Source: Candidatus Melainabacteria bacterium
GTDB taxonomy: Bacteria > Actinomycetota > Actinomycetes > Mycobacteriales > Pseudonocardiaceae
Direction: 5' to 3'
Length of the DNA: 6,809 nt
NCBI GenBank assembly: GCA_903970565.1
Contig: CAJCJE010000491.1
Span: 1-6,809, forward strand
The notes below the pieces were generated by a model. That model saw only the letters and a program-made list of their open reading frames with translations, made no database searches and had not been told where the DNA came from. This document shows, in pieces, positions 1 to 6,004 of this stretch. Position 1 is the first letter of the stretch, and the number at the start of each line of letters is the position of its first letter. The translations under genes and the position numbers were made by a program.

Positions 1-551
1 TCGGACCTCGACCGACGACGCCACCCACCGACCTGCTCTACGACTTCGACTATCGGCAGACCGTGCTGCTTGACCGGTTGGCGGCTCTCGACGCTGGGCC
101 AGACCTGCGTCGCGACGACCCCGTCGTCGGCGCCTGGAGCGAATTGACTCGTGAGTCCATGAGCTACCCCGAGGAACACGTCTACAGCGATGGAACGTCC
201 GATTGGTCACCGCCCTCGTGGCGAGTCCCCTTCGACCGCGCCTGGCTGACCGTCGTGGCGCTGGCCGATGCGGTGTTGGTACGTCGGCACGGCGGGTGGC
301 CGACCGGTACCCCGATCCTGGTCGAGAACAGTGCCGATGGTGCCGGCGAACCCATCCTGGCCGACGTCCGAGCGCCGTACTGGGTGTTTGACCACGACAG
401 GCGAGCGGTGACGGGTCTCGCGGGGTATTTCATCGCGCCTTGGCGTCCGTGGCCGTACCTGATGTCTGAGGATCAATCCGAGCCCGTGCCCGCCGACCGC
501 ATCCGACTCGACACCGCTCCGGCGGAGGCTCGCCACAAGCGCAGACGGTAG
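1..551 (+). CDS. Unrecognised protein, 5' end outside window
   Basis: The reading frame (codons from base 3) is open to the left edge and ends at TAG 549-551, so the gene probably starts upstream. An internal GTG at 63 would give 162 residues, but protein-like sequence continues before it (PPTDLLYDFDYRQTV), so I do not take it as the start. I recognise no family. The visible part is rich in Trp and Pro (for example WSPPSWRVPF, YWVFDH, APWRPWPYL) with one Ala/Val/Leu helix (LTVVALADAVLVRR) and a basic tail ending RHKRRR. There is no clear transmembrane segment and no catalytic motif I can name. It looks like a soluble globular protein. It converges on the exonuclease gene, with hairpins in the spacer between them. 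Coding status is well supported by third-position G/C bias; function is unknown. Confidence 0.7.
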   Translation, partial: GPRPTTPPTDLLYDFDYRQTVLLDRLAALDAGPDLRRDDPVVGAWSELTRESMSYPEEHVYSDGTSDWSPPSWRVPFDRAWLTVVALADAVLVRRHGGWPTGTPILVENSADGAGEPILADVRAPYWVFDHDRRAVTGLAGYFIAPWRPWPYLMSEDQSEPVPADRIRLDTAPAEARHKRRR

Positions 552-553
552 CG

Positions 554-577
554 AGCGTTCGTCTGCGAGCGAACGCT
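554..577. terminator. Hairpin after the first gene
   Basis: AGCGTTCG (554-561) and CGAACGCT (570-577) form a perfect 8-bp stem around an 8-base loop, starting 3 bases after the stop codon of the plus-strand gene. No clean T-run follows (TCCCTGTTCTC), which is common for actinobacterial terminators. The position fits a terminator for the plus-strand gene. Confidence 0.55.
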
Positions 578-618
578 TCCCTGTTCTCAGGTCATCCGCA
601 TCCGCGCGGTCCGCGCTG

Positions 619-650
619 CCTGGCCCCGCTACGACGGCGCGGCGGCCAGG
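619..650. terminator. Strong GC-rich hairpin in the convergent spacer
   Basis: CCTGGCCCCGC (619-629) pairs with GCGG-C-GGCCAGG (639-650). This gives 11 base pairs with a single bulged C at 643 and a 9-base loop. It lies between two converging genes, 55 bases beyond the stop of the minus-strand exonuclease gene, so it may end transcription from either side. A further dyad, GCGCGG-T-CCGCGC (604-616), sits next to it, but its single-base loop is too tight for a simple hairpin. Neither strand shows a T-run. Confidence 0.5.
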
Positions 651-704
651 GCACGTCAACCACGGCACTGCACGAGCACAGGATCAACGTGTGGCCGAGA
701 ACGG

Positions 705-1322
705 CTACCAGAGCCCTTTGGGTTCGTTCGGGCGGACCGCGTTCGGCAGGGCAGCCGCGGCGAGCAGGCGATCCCAGGTCAAGCCACCATCCTCGACGAG
801 CCTGCACAGCAATTGCCAGGTGCACCACGTGTCATAGCTGGCTCGGTGATGCCCGGCGGCGGCGAACCTGCCCGGGTCAAGATCGGCGTGGGCGATCAGC
901 GCGGCGAGGCCGTAACCCTCCGCCAGGTCGGGCCAGACGTGCTTGGCCAGCCGGACGGTGTCCAGCACCGCGGGCGGGACCCAGCCGGGAAGATGCGCGC
1001 CGAGCACGCGGTGCTCGACCGAAGCGTGATGCGCGACGAGCACGCGGTCGGCCAGCAACGCGGCGATCTCGCCGGCCATGGCGGACCAGGGTGGGCAGTC
1101 CGCGACGTCAGCATTGCTGATGCCGTGGACCTGACGGGTCACCAGGGCGGCGATCGAGGTGGCGGGGCGGATCAGCCAGGTCCGCAGATCGGTCTCAGCA
1201 GCACCCACGTCGGCCGGGAGCGCAGCGATCTCGATGATCTCTGGCGGGTGTCGGCCGTTGCCCTCGACATCAACCACGGCGAGGCGGCGGCCACGCAAGG
1301 CGGCGGGAATCATGGCCGACAT
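705..1322 (-). CDS. DEDDh-family 3'-5' exonuclease (DnaQ/RNase T-like)
   Basis: This 205-residue protein has the ordered motifs of the DnaQ-like exonuclease fold, which removes nucleotides from DNA or RNA 3' ends using two metal ions. Exo I is VVDVEGNG with D18 and E20, followed by EIIEIAAL. VHGISNADV (65-73) matches the usual HGI..xDV segment. Exo II is AHHASVE (97-103), where families normally have AHNxxFD. DTVRLAK (121-127) is also typical. Exo III is HRASYD with H159 and D164. The length suits a stand-alone nuclease domain rather than the polymerase III proofreading subunit, and no polymerase or UvrC-like part is attached. The ATG at 1322 is chosen for length; its Shine-Dalgarno (GGTGG) is weak, and ATG 1313 is an alternative. 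It is probably the last gene of a three-gene unit. The substrate cannot be told from sequence. The Asp-to-Glu change at 103 may alter metal binding. Confidence 0.88.
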   Translation of the reverse strand: MSAMIPAALRGRRLAVVDVEGNGRHPPEIIEIAALPADVGAAETDLRTWLIRPATSIAALVTRQVHGISNADVADCPPWSAMAGEIAALLADRVLVAHHASVEHRVLGAHLPGWVPPAVLDTVRLAKHVWPDLAEGYGLAALIAHADLDPGRFAAAGHHRASYDTWCTWQLLCRLVEDGGLTWDRLLAAAALPNAVRPNEPKGLW

Positions 1323-1364
1323 AGGCCACCATCATACGGACGAGCCCAGCGCGACCGAACCAGG

Positions 1365-1928
1365 TTAGAGCGCCCCGGTGGGGGCGTCCCGGGCGAGCAG
1401 CCATGCCTGGATCCCGATGATCGTTCCAGCGCCGAGAAGTTCGTTGCCCGCGAGCAGTTGACGCGCCCGGTCCGCGGGAACCCACTCGAGTCTGCCGGTT
1501 TCTTCGGTGTCGGTCGGCTCGCCGATGTGTTCGGCGCTCTGCCACAGGAACACATCTGTGCGCGACGTGACCATGCCGGGCATCGGCTCGAAACTGGCCA
1601 AGTGCGTGGGTTCGCCGACAGGGCGCCATCCGCTCTCTTCGATGGCTTCGCGCTCGGCCGCGGCGGCAGGCGTCTCGCCGTGCTCCACGATCCCGCCGAG
1701 CAGTTCGTAGCCCCACGCGTCGATCGCGAACCGGTGCCGGTGCAGCATCAGGACTTCGTCGCGGTTGTTGGCCAGCAACGCGATCGCGACGGTGTCCAGG
1801 CGCACCACGTGGTGCTCGAAACGGTCACCGTTGGGTGCTTGGACCTCGACGAGGTCAAGCCTGACCCATCGATTGTCGTAGACCGTGCGCGTGCCGAATG
1901 TTTGCCACGCCCCAGGATGCGTCACCAT
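1365..1928 (-). CDS. Nudix hydrolase, ADP-sugar pyrophosphatase-like
   Basis: This 187-residue protein has a complete Nudix box at residues 79-101: G79, E85, R93-E94, E97-E98, G100 and W101 fit G-x5-E-x7-RE-U-x-EE-x-G-U with no missing catalytic residue. Nudix enzymes cleave a nucleoside diphosphate linked to another group, using Mg2+ held by the box glutamates. A proline 16 residues after the box (P117 in FEPMPG), together with the N-terminal strand order (VRLDLVEV, then FEHHVVRLD), points to the ADP-ribose/ADP-sugar pyrophosphatase branch, but this is only a subgroup guess. The ATG at 1928 lies 20 bases after the TAG of the GNAT-like gene, with GGGAG about 10 bases upstream. It is followed after 42 bases by the exonuclease gene, so the three are probably co-transcribed. 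Nudix proteins also occur in actinomycete mobile elements (Pif of pSAM2), but no such element is visible here. Confidence 0.92.
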   Translation of the reverse strand: MVTHPGAWQTFGTRTVYDNRWVRLDLVEVQAPNGDRFEHHVVRLDTVAIALLANNRDEVLMLHRHRFAIDAWGYELLGGIVEHGETPAAAAEREAIEESGWRPVGEPTHLASFEPMPGMVTSRTDVFLWQSAEHIGEPTDTEETGRLEWVPADRARQLLAGNELLGAGTIIGIQAWLLARDAPTGAL

Positions 1929-1948
1929 GCCAGCGAGTCTCCCACCGT

Positions 1949-2727
1949 CTACTGCTTGGTTCTGAGTTTCAACCGCCGTTCGATTGTGGCACGCGCTTTC
2001 TCGTGGTCGGCGCGGTGGGGGTCCATGATCCAGACGTCGTCGGTAAACGGGTGGAATCCGATCGACGCCCAGGTCCGGCGAACGCGGGCGAGGGCTGGTT
2101 GGAGTATCGCTGGATCATGGCGCGTTTTCTCGTCCAGGTCGATGGGGAACGGATAGACCGCCACCACCCGCGGCGCAGCCGCTATCCACATCAGCAGGCG
2201 AGAGATCAGCAGGCGCCCCACCCCGCCCAGCCCGCGCCAGGTCGGCGCCATCTCGGCCCGATCGATGATGACGACCTGGTGGTCGCCCACTGACCGGAGT
2301 TGGTCCTCCAGGTCGGAGGAGAGCAGCAACGCCCCGTAGTGGGTTCGCTCGTGTCCGAACAGGACGGTGAATTCTGCGTAGTCAGCGCTGCGCGCATCAA
2401 GGGCGCCGGCGACATCGCCCACTTTCCCAGGTCGATCACCAGCCCCCACGCACGGAAAATGACGAGGTCGTATCCGCCCGCCGCGTCGTTGAGTGCGACG
2501 GTGGCCAGCGCCAGATCCGGGTCCTCCTCCCACCACCCGGTTCCGTCAGGGCCTGGCCACATCGACAGGGTTACCTGCGCGTGCCACTCCAGCACGCCCG
2601 GGTCGGTGTCGGCGGCTCCGACGAGCGTTGCCTGGCTGGTGACCTCGAACTGGACCTGCTCAAGCTCGGCCAGCAGCTCCCGCACCCGAGCACGGTCGCC
2701 AGCATCATCGCCTGCCATACCGAGCAC
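1949..2727 (-). CDS. GNAT-like acetyltransferase in two frames; possible -1 programmed frameshift
   Basis: The coding signal starts in one frame (2727 to about 2422) and continues in the -1 frame to TAG at 1949. Joining them at G GGA AAG (2422-2428) gives about 259 residues reading smoothly across the junction: FRAWGLVIDLGK then VGDVAGALDARS. The C-terminal half resembles GNAT N-acetyltransferases: a strand VVIIDRAEM, the acetyl-CoA loop region TWRGLGGVGRLL (about 163-174), a strand VVAVYPFPIDL, and a late helix with W-A-S-I-G-F (220-225) before DDVWIMDP. The R-x-x-G-x-G/A motif is slightly degenerate. The N-terminal 100 residues match nothing I know. The preferred start is GTG 2727, with GGAG 9 bases upstream; ATG 2718 is in frame. 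Without a shift, the first frame runs on to 2206 in non-coding-like sequence. A programmed shift, a disabling mutation and a sequencing error are all possible. It heads the Nudix/exonuclease unit. Confidence 0.6.
2422..2428 (-). promoter_or_regulatory. Candidate -1 ribosomal slippery heptamer G GGA AAG
   Basis: On the minus strand, GGGAAAG is phased as X XXY YYZ: GGA and AAG are the zero-frame codons, and GGG AAA are read after a one-base slip. This is exactly the direction and place needed to join the two parts of the GNAT-like gene. Possible downstream stimulators are weak: a 5-bp GGGCG/CGCCC stem begins 2 bases after the heptamer, and a short GCGC/GCGC hairpin follows about 25 bases further on. 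I see no strong pseudoknot. Confidence 0.35.
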
Positions 2728-2747
2728 GCTAGCCCGCTCCGCTGCGG

Positions 2748-2826
2748 CGCACGACCGCACAGCCTGCTCGACGCCGGCACCGGCCGCGCTCGGCCGCGCG
2801 AGAATGCCGTTGGGATTGGTCGTGCG
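2748..2826. promoter_or_regulatory. Divergent promoter region with separated inverted repeat
   Basis: The 149 bases between the GTG start at 2727 (minus) and the TTG start at 2877 (plus) must hold the promoters of both transcription units. CGCACGACC (2748-2756) is the exact reverse complement of GGTCGTGCG (2818-2826), so two 9-base arms face each other across 61 bases. They could be paired operator sites, but a chance match is possible in GC-rich DNA. I found no convincing -35/-10 pair on either strand. Confidence 0.3.
2781..2800. repeat. Two tandem copies of a CGGCCGCGC 10-mer
   Basis: CGGCCGCGCT (2781-2790) is followed directly by CGGCCGCGCG (2791-2800), matching at 9 of 10 bases. The pair lies between the arms of the 9-base inverted repeat in the divergent intergenic region. 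A regulatory role is only a guess. Confidence 0.45.
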
Positions 2827-2863
2827 AGGATCGTGACATCTCGAGCCGCAGTCCAGCCATGAC

Positions 2864-2870
2864 AGGAGGT
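2864..2870 (+). promoter_or_regulatory. Perfect Shine-Dalgarno AGGAGGT deciding a TTG start
   Basis: AGGAGGT is followed by a 6-base spacer (CCTCGG) and TTG at 2877-2879, in frame with the GT-B-like gene. The upstream in-frame ATG at 2859 has no Shine-Dalgarno and would place this site inside the coding region. The arrangement strongly favours TTG 2877. Confidence 0.7.
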
Positions 2871-2876
2871 CCTCGG

Positions 2877-4574
2877 TTGCCGACTCCGAATGACGCGGGC
2901 TGGCGGGCGACCATCCCGGCGGACCCCGCTCTCGACCAGTGGTGGACCGTCGCGACCGAGCGGCGGGTCTTGGTAGTGGCAACCACGGTCACCAGCCTGC
3001 TGCGGCTGCTGGCGCTGCTCCCAGTCGTCGAACACGACCTGCGAATCCAGGTCGTGTTCACGCGCGACGTCGAATCGCCGACAGTCCTCTCCGGTGGTGC
3101 CGCGGAGGCGGTGGCTGCCGTGCGCGGCGTCGAGATCACCTGGCAGCAGGCCCAGGACCTGCGGTGGGATCTGATCCTCACCGCATCCGAGACCGACCGC
3201 GTCCACCTACTCGCCGGTCCGTGCGTCCTGGTCTCGCACGGTGCCGGCTACAACAAGATCGACATGGTGCACCGGTCTGTCGCCGGCTTCGGCCGGGTGC
3301 GGCTGATCAACCAGGGCACGGTGGTGCATGCCGCCATCGGGCTCTCGCATCCCGCGCAGCGCAGCATCCTGGCTGCGTCCTGCCCGGAAGCATCGGACCG
3401 GGCGCAGGTCATCGGCGACCCGAGCCTAGACGTGATGCTGGAAAACCGGCATCGACGTCTCCGCTATCGCGACGAACTCGGCATCGGTGACCGCCGACTC
3501 GTCGTGCTGACCTCGACCTTCGGCAGCGCCTCCCTGCTGGGCCATCAGCCCGATCTCCCGCAGCGGGTCGTCGCCGCGTTGGATCCCGACCGCTACGTCT
3601 GCGTTGTGCTGACCCATCCCGCCATCACCGCGGTCCACGGCCAGCAGCAGCTACGCACGTGGCTGGCCCCAGCGGAAGAACTCGGCATGATCACGCTGGC
3701 GGCTGGGCAGCGGTGGGAGCCGATTCTGCTCAGCGCCGACTGCGCCCTTGTCGATCAAGGCTCCATCGGTGTGTACGCCACCGCGCTCGACCTGCCCCTG
3801 ATCACGGCCGGCGGCCATCCCTCCCTCATCCTGGAGAACACCGTCGTCGCCGAACTCGCGAAACGCGCTCCGTCGCTGTCCCTGGACCACGACATCCAGG
3901 ACCAGGTCGACACAGCCATCACGTCGCACCAACCCGGCGAGTACGCCGATCTCGCCGAACGGGCGTTCGACGGTCCCGGCAGCTTCGCCGCACGGATGCG
4001 GGCGCTGTGCTACCGGCTGATGAACCTCGCCGAGCCCGATACTCCCGCCGAGCTCGGGCTGCTGGACGTGCCGGTCGTGTCGTTGTCCCGGCCGGCCGCG
4101 TTTACCGCTGCGGTCGGCGGTGGCCTGCTCGACGTCGAGGTCCACCGGAGAGCCGCCACGGCAGGCTCGTGCGAGTGGCCTGCGGGCGCCGACCCGCACT
4201 TGCTGGTGGACGCAGTGGATGGTCCGGTCGCGCTGTTGCGCCGCGCCGACGTGGTCTATTCCGACCATCCGGCACGCCGTAGCCCTGGCCAGATCCACGA
4301 CTGGGCGGCGGCGGTGTTCCGGACCTGGCCTGCGGCACAGATGGCGGCGCTGGTGGTCGACACCACCCGGTGCCAGGTGATCGCCCGGGACGCCACCTCG
4401 TGTGAGCTGCTGATCGAGGCCGACCGGGGGCAGGACGGTCGGGCGCCGAACGCGCTCACCGCGGCGTCGTGGGCCTACGTCCGACACCAGCACGGTGAAC
4501 CGCTAGAGGGCGTGCACCACGCTCGACTCGGCCCGCACCGCTGCACGATCGTGGGACGTCCCATCTCCGGATGA
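2877..4574 (+). CDS. GT-B-fold protein resembling CDP-glycerol glycerophosphotransferases
   Basis: The intact frame gives 565 residues from TTG 2877 (571 from ATG 2859; numbering below uses the longer form). Features recall TagF-like CDP-glycerol glycerophosphotransferases and other GT-B enzymes. The N-terminal half has alternating strands and helices (RVLVVATTVTSLLRLL, LRIQVVFTRD) and a VSHGAGYNK segment (125-133) like the HGxxxK motif. VIGDPSLDVML (184-194) corresponds to the GxPRxD segment. The C-terminal half has VVLTSTFG (215-222), LTHP (251-254) and, most telling, DQGSIGVYATALDLPLI (299-315), which parallels the donor-binding DYSSxxxDYALLxxPxI motif. The last 170 or so residues lie outside the GT-B core and match nothing I know. 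No transmembrane helix or signal peptide is visible, so it is probably cytoplasmic or membrane-associated. The acceptor and donor are unknown. It diverges from the GNAT-Nudix-exonuclease unit, and a hairpin follows at once. Such proteins are often annotated only as hypothetical. Confidence 0.65.
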   Translation: MPTPNDAGWRATIPADPALDQWWTVATERRVLVVATTVTSLLRLLALLPVVEHDLRIQVVFTRDVESPTVLSGGAAEAVAAVRGVEITWQQAQDLRWDLILTASETDRVHLLAGPCVLVSHGAGYNKIDMVHRSVAGFGRVRLINQGTVVHAAIGLSHPAQRSILAASCPEASDRAQVIGDPSLDVMLENRHRRLRYRDELGIGDRRLVVLTSTFGSASLLGHQPDLPQRVVAALDPDRYVCVVLTHPAITAVHGQQQLRTWLAPAEELGMITLAAGQRWEPILLSADCALVDQGSIGVYATALDLPLITAGGHPSLILENTVVAELAKRAPSLSLDHDIQDQVDTAITSHQPGEYADLAERAFDGPGSFAARMRALCYRLMNLAEPDTPAELGLLDVPVVSLSRPAAFTAAVGGGLLDVEVHRRAATAGSCEWPAGADPHLLVDAVDGPVALLRRADVVYSDHPARRSPGQIHDWAAAVFRTWPAAQMAALVVDTTRCQVIARDATSCELLIEADRGQDGRAPNALTAASWAYVRHQHGEPLEGVHHARLGPHRCTIVGRPISG

Positions 4575-4598
4575 CCGCGCGGCGGCGGCCCGCGCGGT
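4574..4598 (+). terminator. GC hairpin overlapping the stop codon
   Basis: ACCGCGCGG (4574-4582) pairs with CCGCGCGGT (4590-4598). The 9-bp perfect stem has a 7-base loop and begins on the last base of the TGA stop (4572-4574). No T-run follows. Its position suits a factor-assisted or GC-stem terminator for the GT-B-like gene. Confidence 0.55.
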
Positions 4599-4713
4599 TC
4601 GGATGGCCGCAGCGACCCGGCGATGATGTCTTCGCGCGCACCGCCGTCGGCGTTGTGCAGGGGTCAGGACGCGGCAGATTCGTCGAGTGGGCTCGATCTG
4701 GACGGACGGCCGG

Positions 4714-5234
4714 TACTGAGCGTAACCCGTTGCGGCCAGCGCCTTTCGCGCGATACCTGGCCGCGTCCGCCGCCCCGAACACGTCGACGAGAGTGTGCCC
4801 GTGGATCGGGCTGATGGCGATGCCGATGGCAACCGTGCGGTGGCGGGTCAGTTCAGCGCTGTTGACGCCCGAGGGCATGGCGGTATCGGCGATCCGGCGC
4901 GGATCCGTTCGGCGATCGCCTCCGCGTGCTCGGTGGTCGTCTGTGAAAGGAGCACAACGACATCCTCGCCGCCGTGCCAGCCGACCAGATCACCCTCGCG
5001 GACTCCGGTTTTTCAACATATCCGTGACATCTTTCAGCCACCGGTCGCCTTCCCTGTGCCCGAACCGATCGTGGATGGGTGTGAGGTGCTCCGGGCCCAC
5101 CATGAGCAGGCTGGTGCTGGCGTTGGCGTGCCGGGCGCGGATCCAACTCGTGGCCGGCGGTTGTCTACCCGCCCGGCCAACTGGAAGTGGCCTCCAGGGA
5201 GTACACGGTCGATGAGGCGGCTGGCGCCTCGCAC
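4714..5234 (-). pseudogene. Decayed GGDEF-domain (diguanylate cyclase-like) gene
   Basis: The parts of one GGDEF domain lie in order but in changing frames. From about 5180 to 5155, LAGRVDNRRP matches the early LTGLxNRR motif. From about 5157 to 5005, TSLLMVGPEHLTPIHDRFGHREGD matches LLMxDLDHFKxINDxxGHxxGD in a second frame, which reaches a stop at 4990. From about 5004 to 4895, GDLVGWHGGEDVVVLL covers the signature in the first frame again. From about 4893 to 4714, VAIGIAISPIHG and ADAARYRAKGAGRNGLR close the domain. Frame changes fall near 5150-5160, 5000-5006 and 4885-4905. The signature is GGEDV (4959-4973) rather than GG[DE]EF, and the metal-binding DLD has become GPE, so it would be inactive for c-di-GMP synthesis even if the frames were repaired. 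No sensor domain is visible. The 3' edge is uncertain, because coding character fades from 4714 towards 4600. Confidence 0.8.
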
Positions 5235-5264
5235 CCCCGGCGGCCGGCATCGGGTGCTGGGGGT

Positions 5265-5636
5265 CTATTCGGTCAGACCAGCCGCGAGGGCTTGCACGAC
5301 GTCAGCCCAGGACCCTCCTGTGGCCTCGGCAACCATGTTGATCAGCAATGAATCGACGACGAAATGCGCATCCAGCTGACGGCTACCGAATTCGGTATAC
5401 CACCGCACCACGTCCTGAATGGCTTGTTCCGCTCCGTGGGGCGCTGGTCTGGTGAACCGCAGCGTGAACGTGTGGGGGTGAGAGACCGCGTCGATCAACG
5501 CCATCGTGGTATCAGGGTCGTGCCCCTCACCAGCGAGAGTCAAGGTGCGCAACCACTGGTCCATCATGTCCCGTTGAGTAGGGCACGCGTCCAGACTCGA
5601 ATGCTGCCCAGACGTGCGCCGCCATCGCCATTTCAC
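5265..5636 (-). CDS. Small unrecognised protein
   Basis: A soluble protein of up to 123 residues with no family I recognise. The well-supported part runs from the Met-Met at 5567/5564 to the stop: MMDQWLRTLTLAGEGHD, then a helix TTMALIDAVS, a strand FTLRFTRP and two helices (EQAIQDVVRWYTEF; FVVDSLLINMVAEATG), ending with a WADVVQALAAGL helix. Codon bias supports coding over this part (about 100 residues). The longer start, GTG 5636, adds 23 residues of weaker character. No start has a good Shine-Dalgarno. Another frame from ATG 5631 (MAMAAHVWAAFESGRVPY, stop at 5527) also reads like protein, so the true N-terminus may lie there behind a frame break. The decayed GGDEF gene lies 30 bases downstream on the same strand, and they may once have been co-transcribed. 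Confidence 0.6.
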   Translation of the reverse strand: MKWRWRRTSGQHSSLDACPTQRDMMDQWLRTLTLAGEGHDPDTTMALIDAVSHPHTFTLRFTRPAPHGAEQAIQDVVRWYTEFGSRQLDAHFVVDSLLINMVAEATGGSWADVVQALAAGLTE

Positions 5637-5639
5637 CGC

Positions 5640-5890
5640 GTCAAGCTACCCGCACCCGCCCGCGCGTGGTGGTGCGTGGCTGGACCGCCCGGCAGCGGCG
5701 GCTATCTCACCGCCTTTGGCCTGTTCCGGATCGCCAGCGTGCACCGCGCGCACGGACTGCCGCCGAGCTACGCCCGGCGGGTCACGTTCGAGAGCTGCCC
5801 ACTCATCGCGGTGTCCTCTCGTTCGACATCGTCCACTTCGAACAGAGGCTGGAGCAGCACGCTGCTGTGTGGGCGACCCACCGATCTTGA
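5640..5890 (+). pseudogene. Frame-broken coding relic, family unknown
   Basis: Plus-strand codons starting at 5640 have very high third-position G/C until about 5798 and translate to sequence such as GGYLTAFGLFRIASVHRAHG and LPPSYARRVTFESC. The signal then jumps to another frame from about 5813 to the TGA at 5888-5890, reading VLSFDIVHFEQRLEQHAAVW. A third, weaker stretch (ADLVSPVDVYRRPHCLAERR) lies around 5938-5997 in yet another frame. No start codon has a Shine-Dalgarno; GTG 5676 is possible. The pattern fits the remains of one gene with at least one frame break. I cannot name the family. The opposite strand has stops in the frame with the same codon bias. Bases 5891-6004 hold nothing else I can support. 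Confidence 0.4.
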
Positions 5891-6004
5891 AGAGCGAGAG
5901 AAGCAACCCAACGCCCCGGATGTGTGCGTGCAGGTCAGCGGATCTCGTCAGCCCGGTCGACGTCTACCGCCGCCCCCATTGCCTGGCCGAGCGACGCGGC
6001 GCGG

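Noticed and set aside
1802..1815. 14-base perfect palindrome GCACCACGTGGTGC
   Set aside because: It lies inside the Nudix gene and is explained by its codons for His-His-Val-Val. There is nothing to suggest a binding site.
813..2156. Long plus-strand open frame (447 codons)
   Set aside because: It lies antisense to the exonuclease and Nudix genes, whose motifs are unmistakable. Long open antisense frames are expected in GC-rich DNA, and its translation has no family-like motifs.
2206..2424. Zero-frame extension of the GNAT-like gene beyond the heptamer
   Set aside because: Its translation is rich in Ser, Thr, Arg and Pro and unlike a folded protein. The other frame there has strong codon bias and GNAT motifs.
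2810..2844. Promoter candidate with TTGGGA or TTGGTC as the -35 box for the GT-B-like gene
   Set aside because: At 17-18 bases spacing the -10 positions read GTGACA, TGACAT or TCTCGA, which are poor matches.
5682..5702. Walker A (P-loop) look-alike GPPGSGG in the plus-strand relic
   Set aside because: The essential Lys and Ser/Thr after GxGG are missing (Tyr-Leu follows), and no Walker B or other NTPase motif is seen. It is too weak to call an ATPase.
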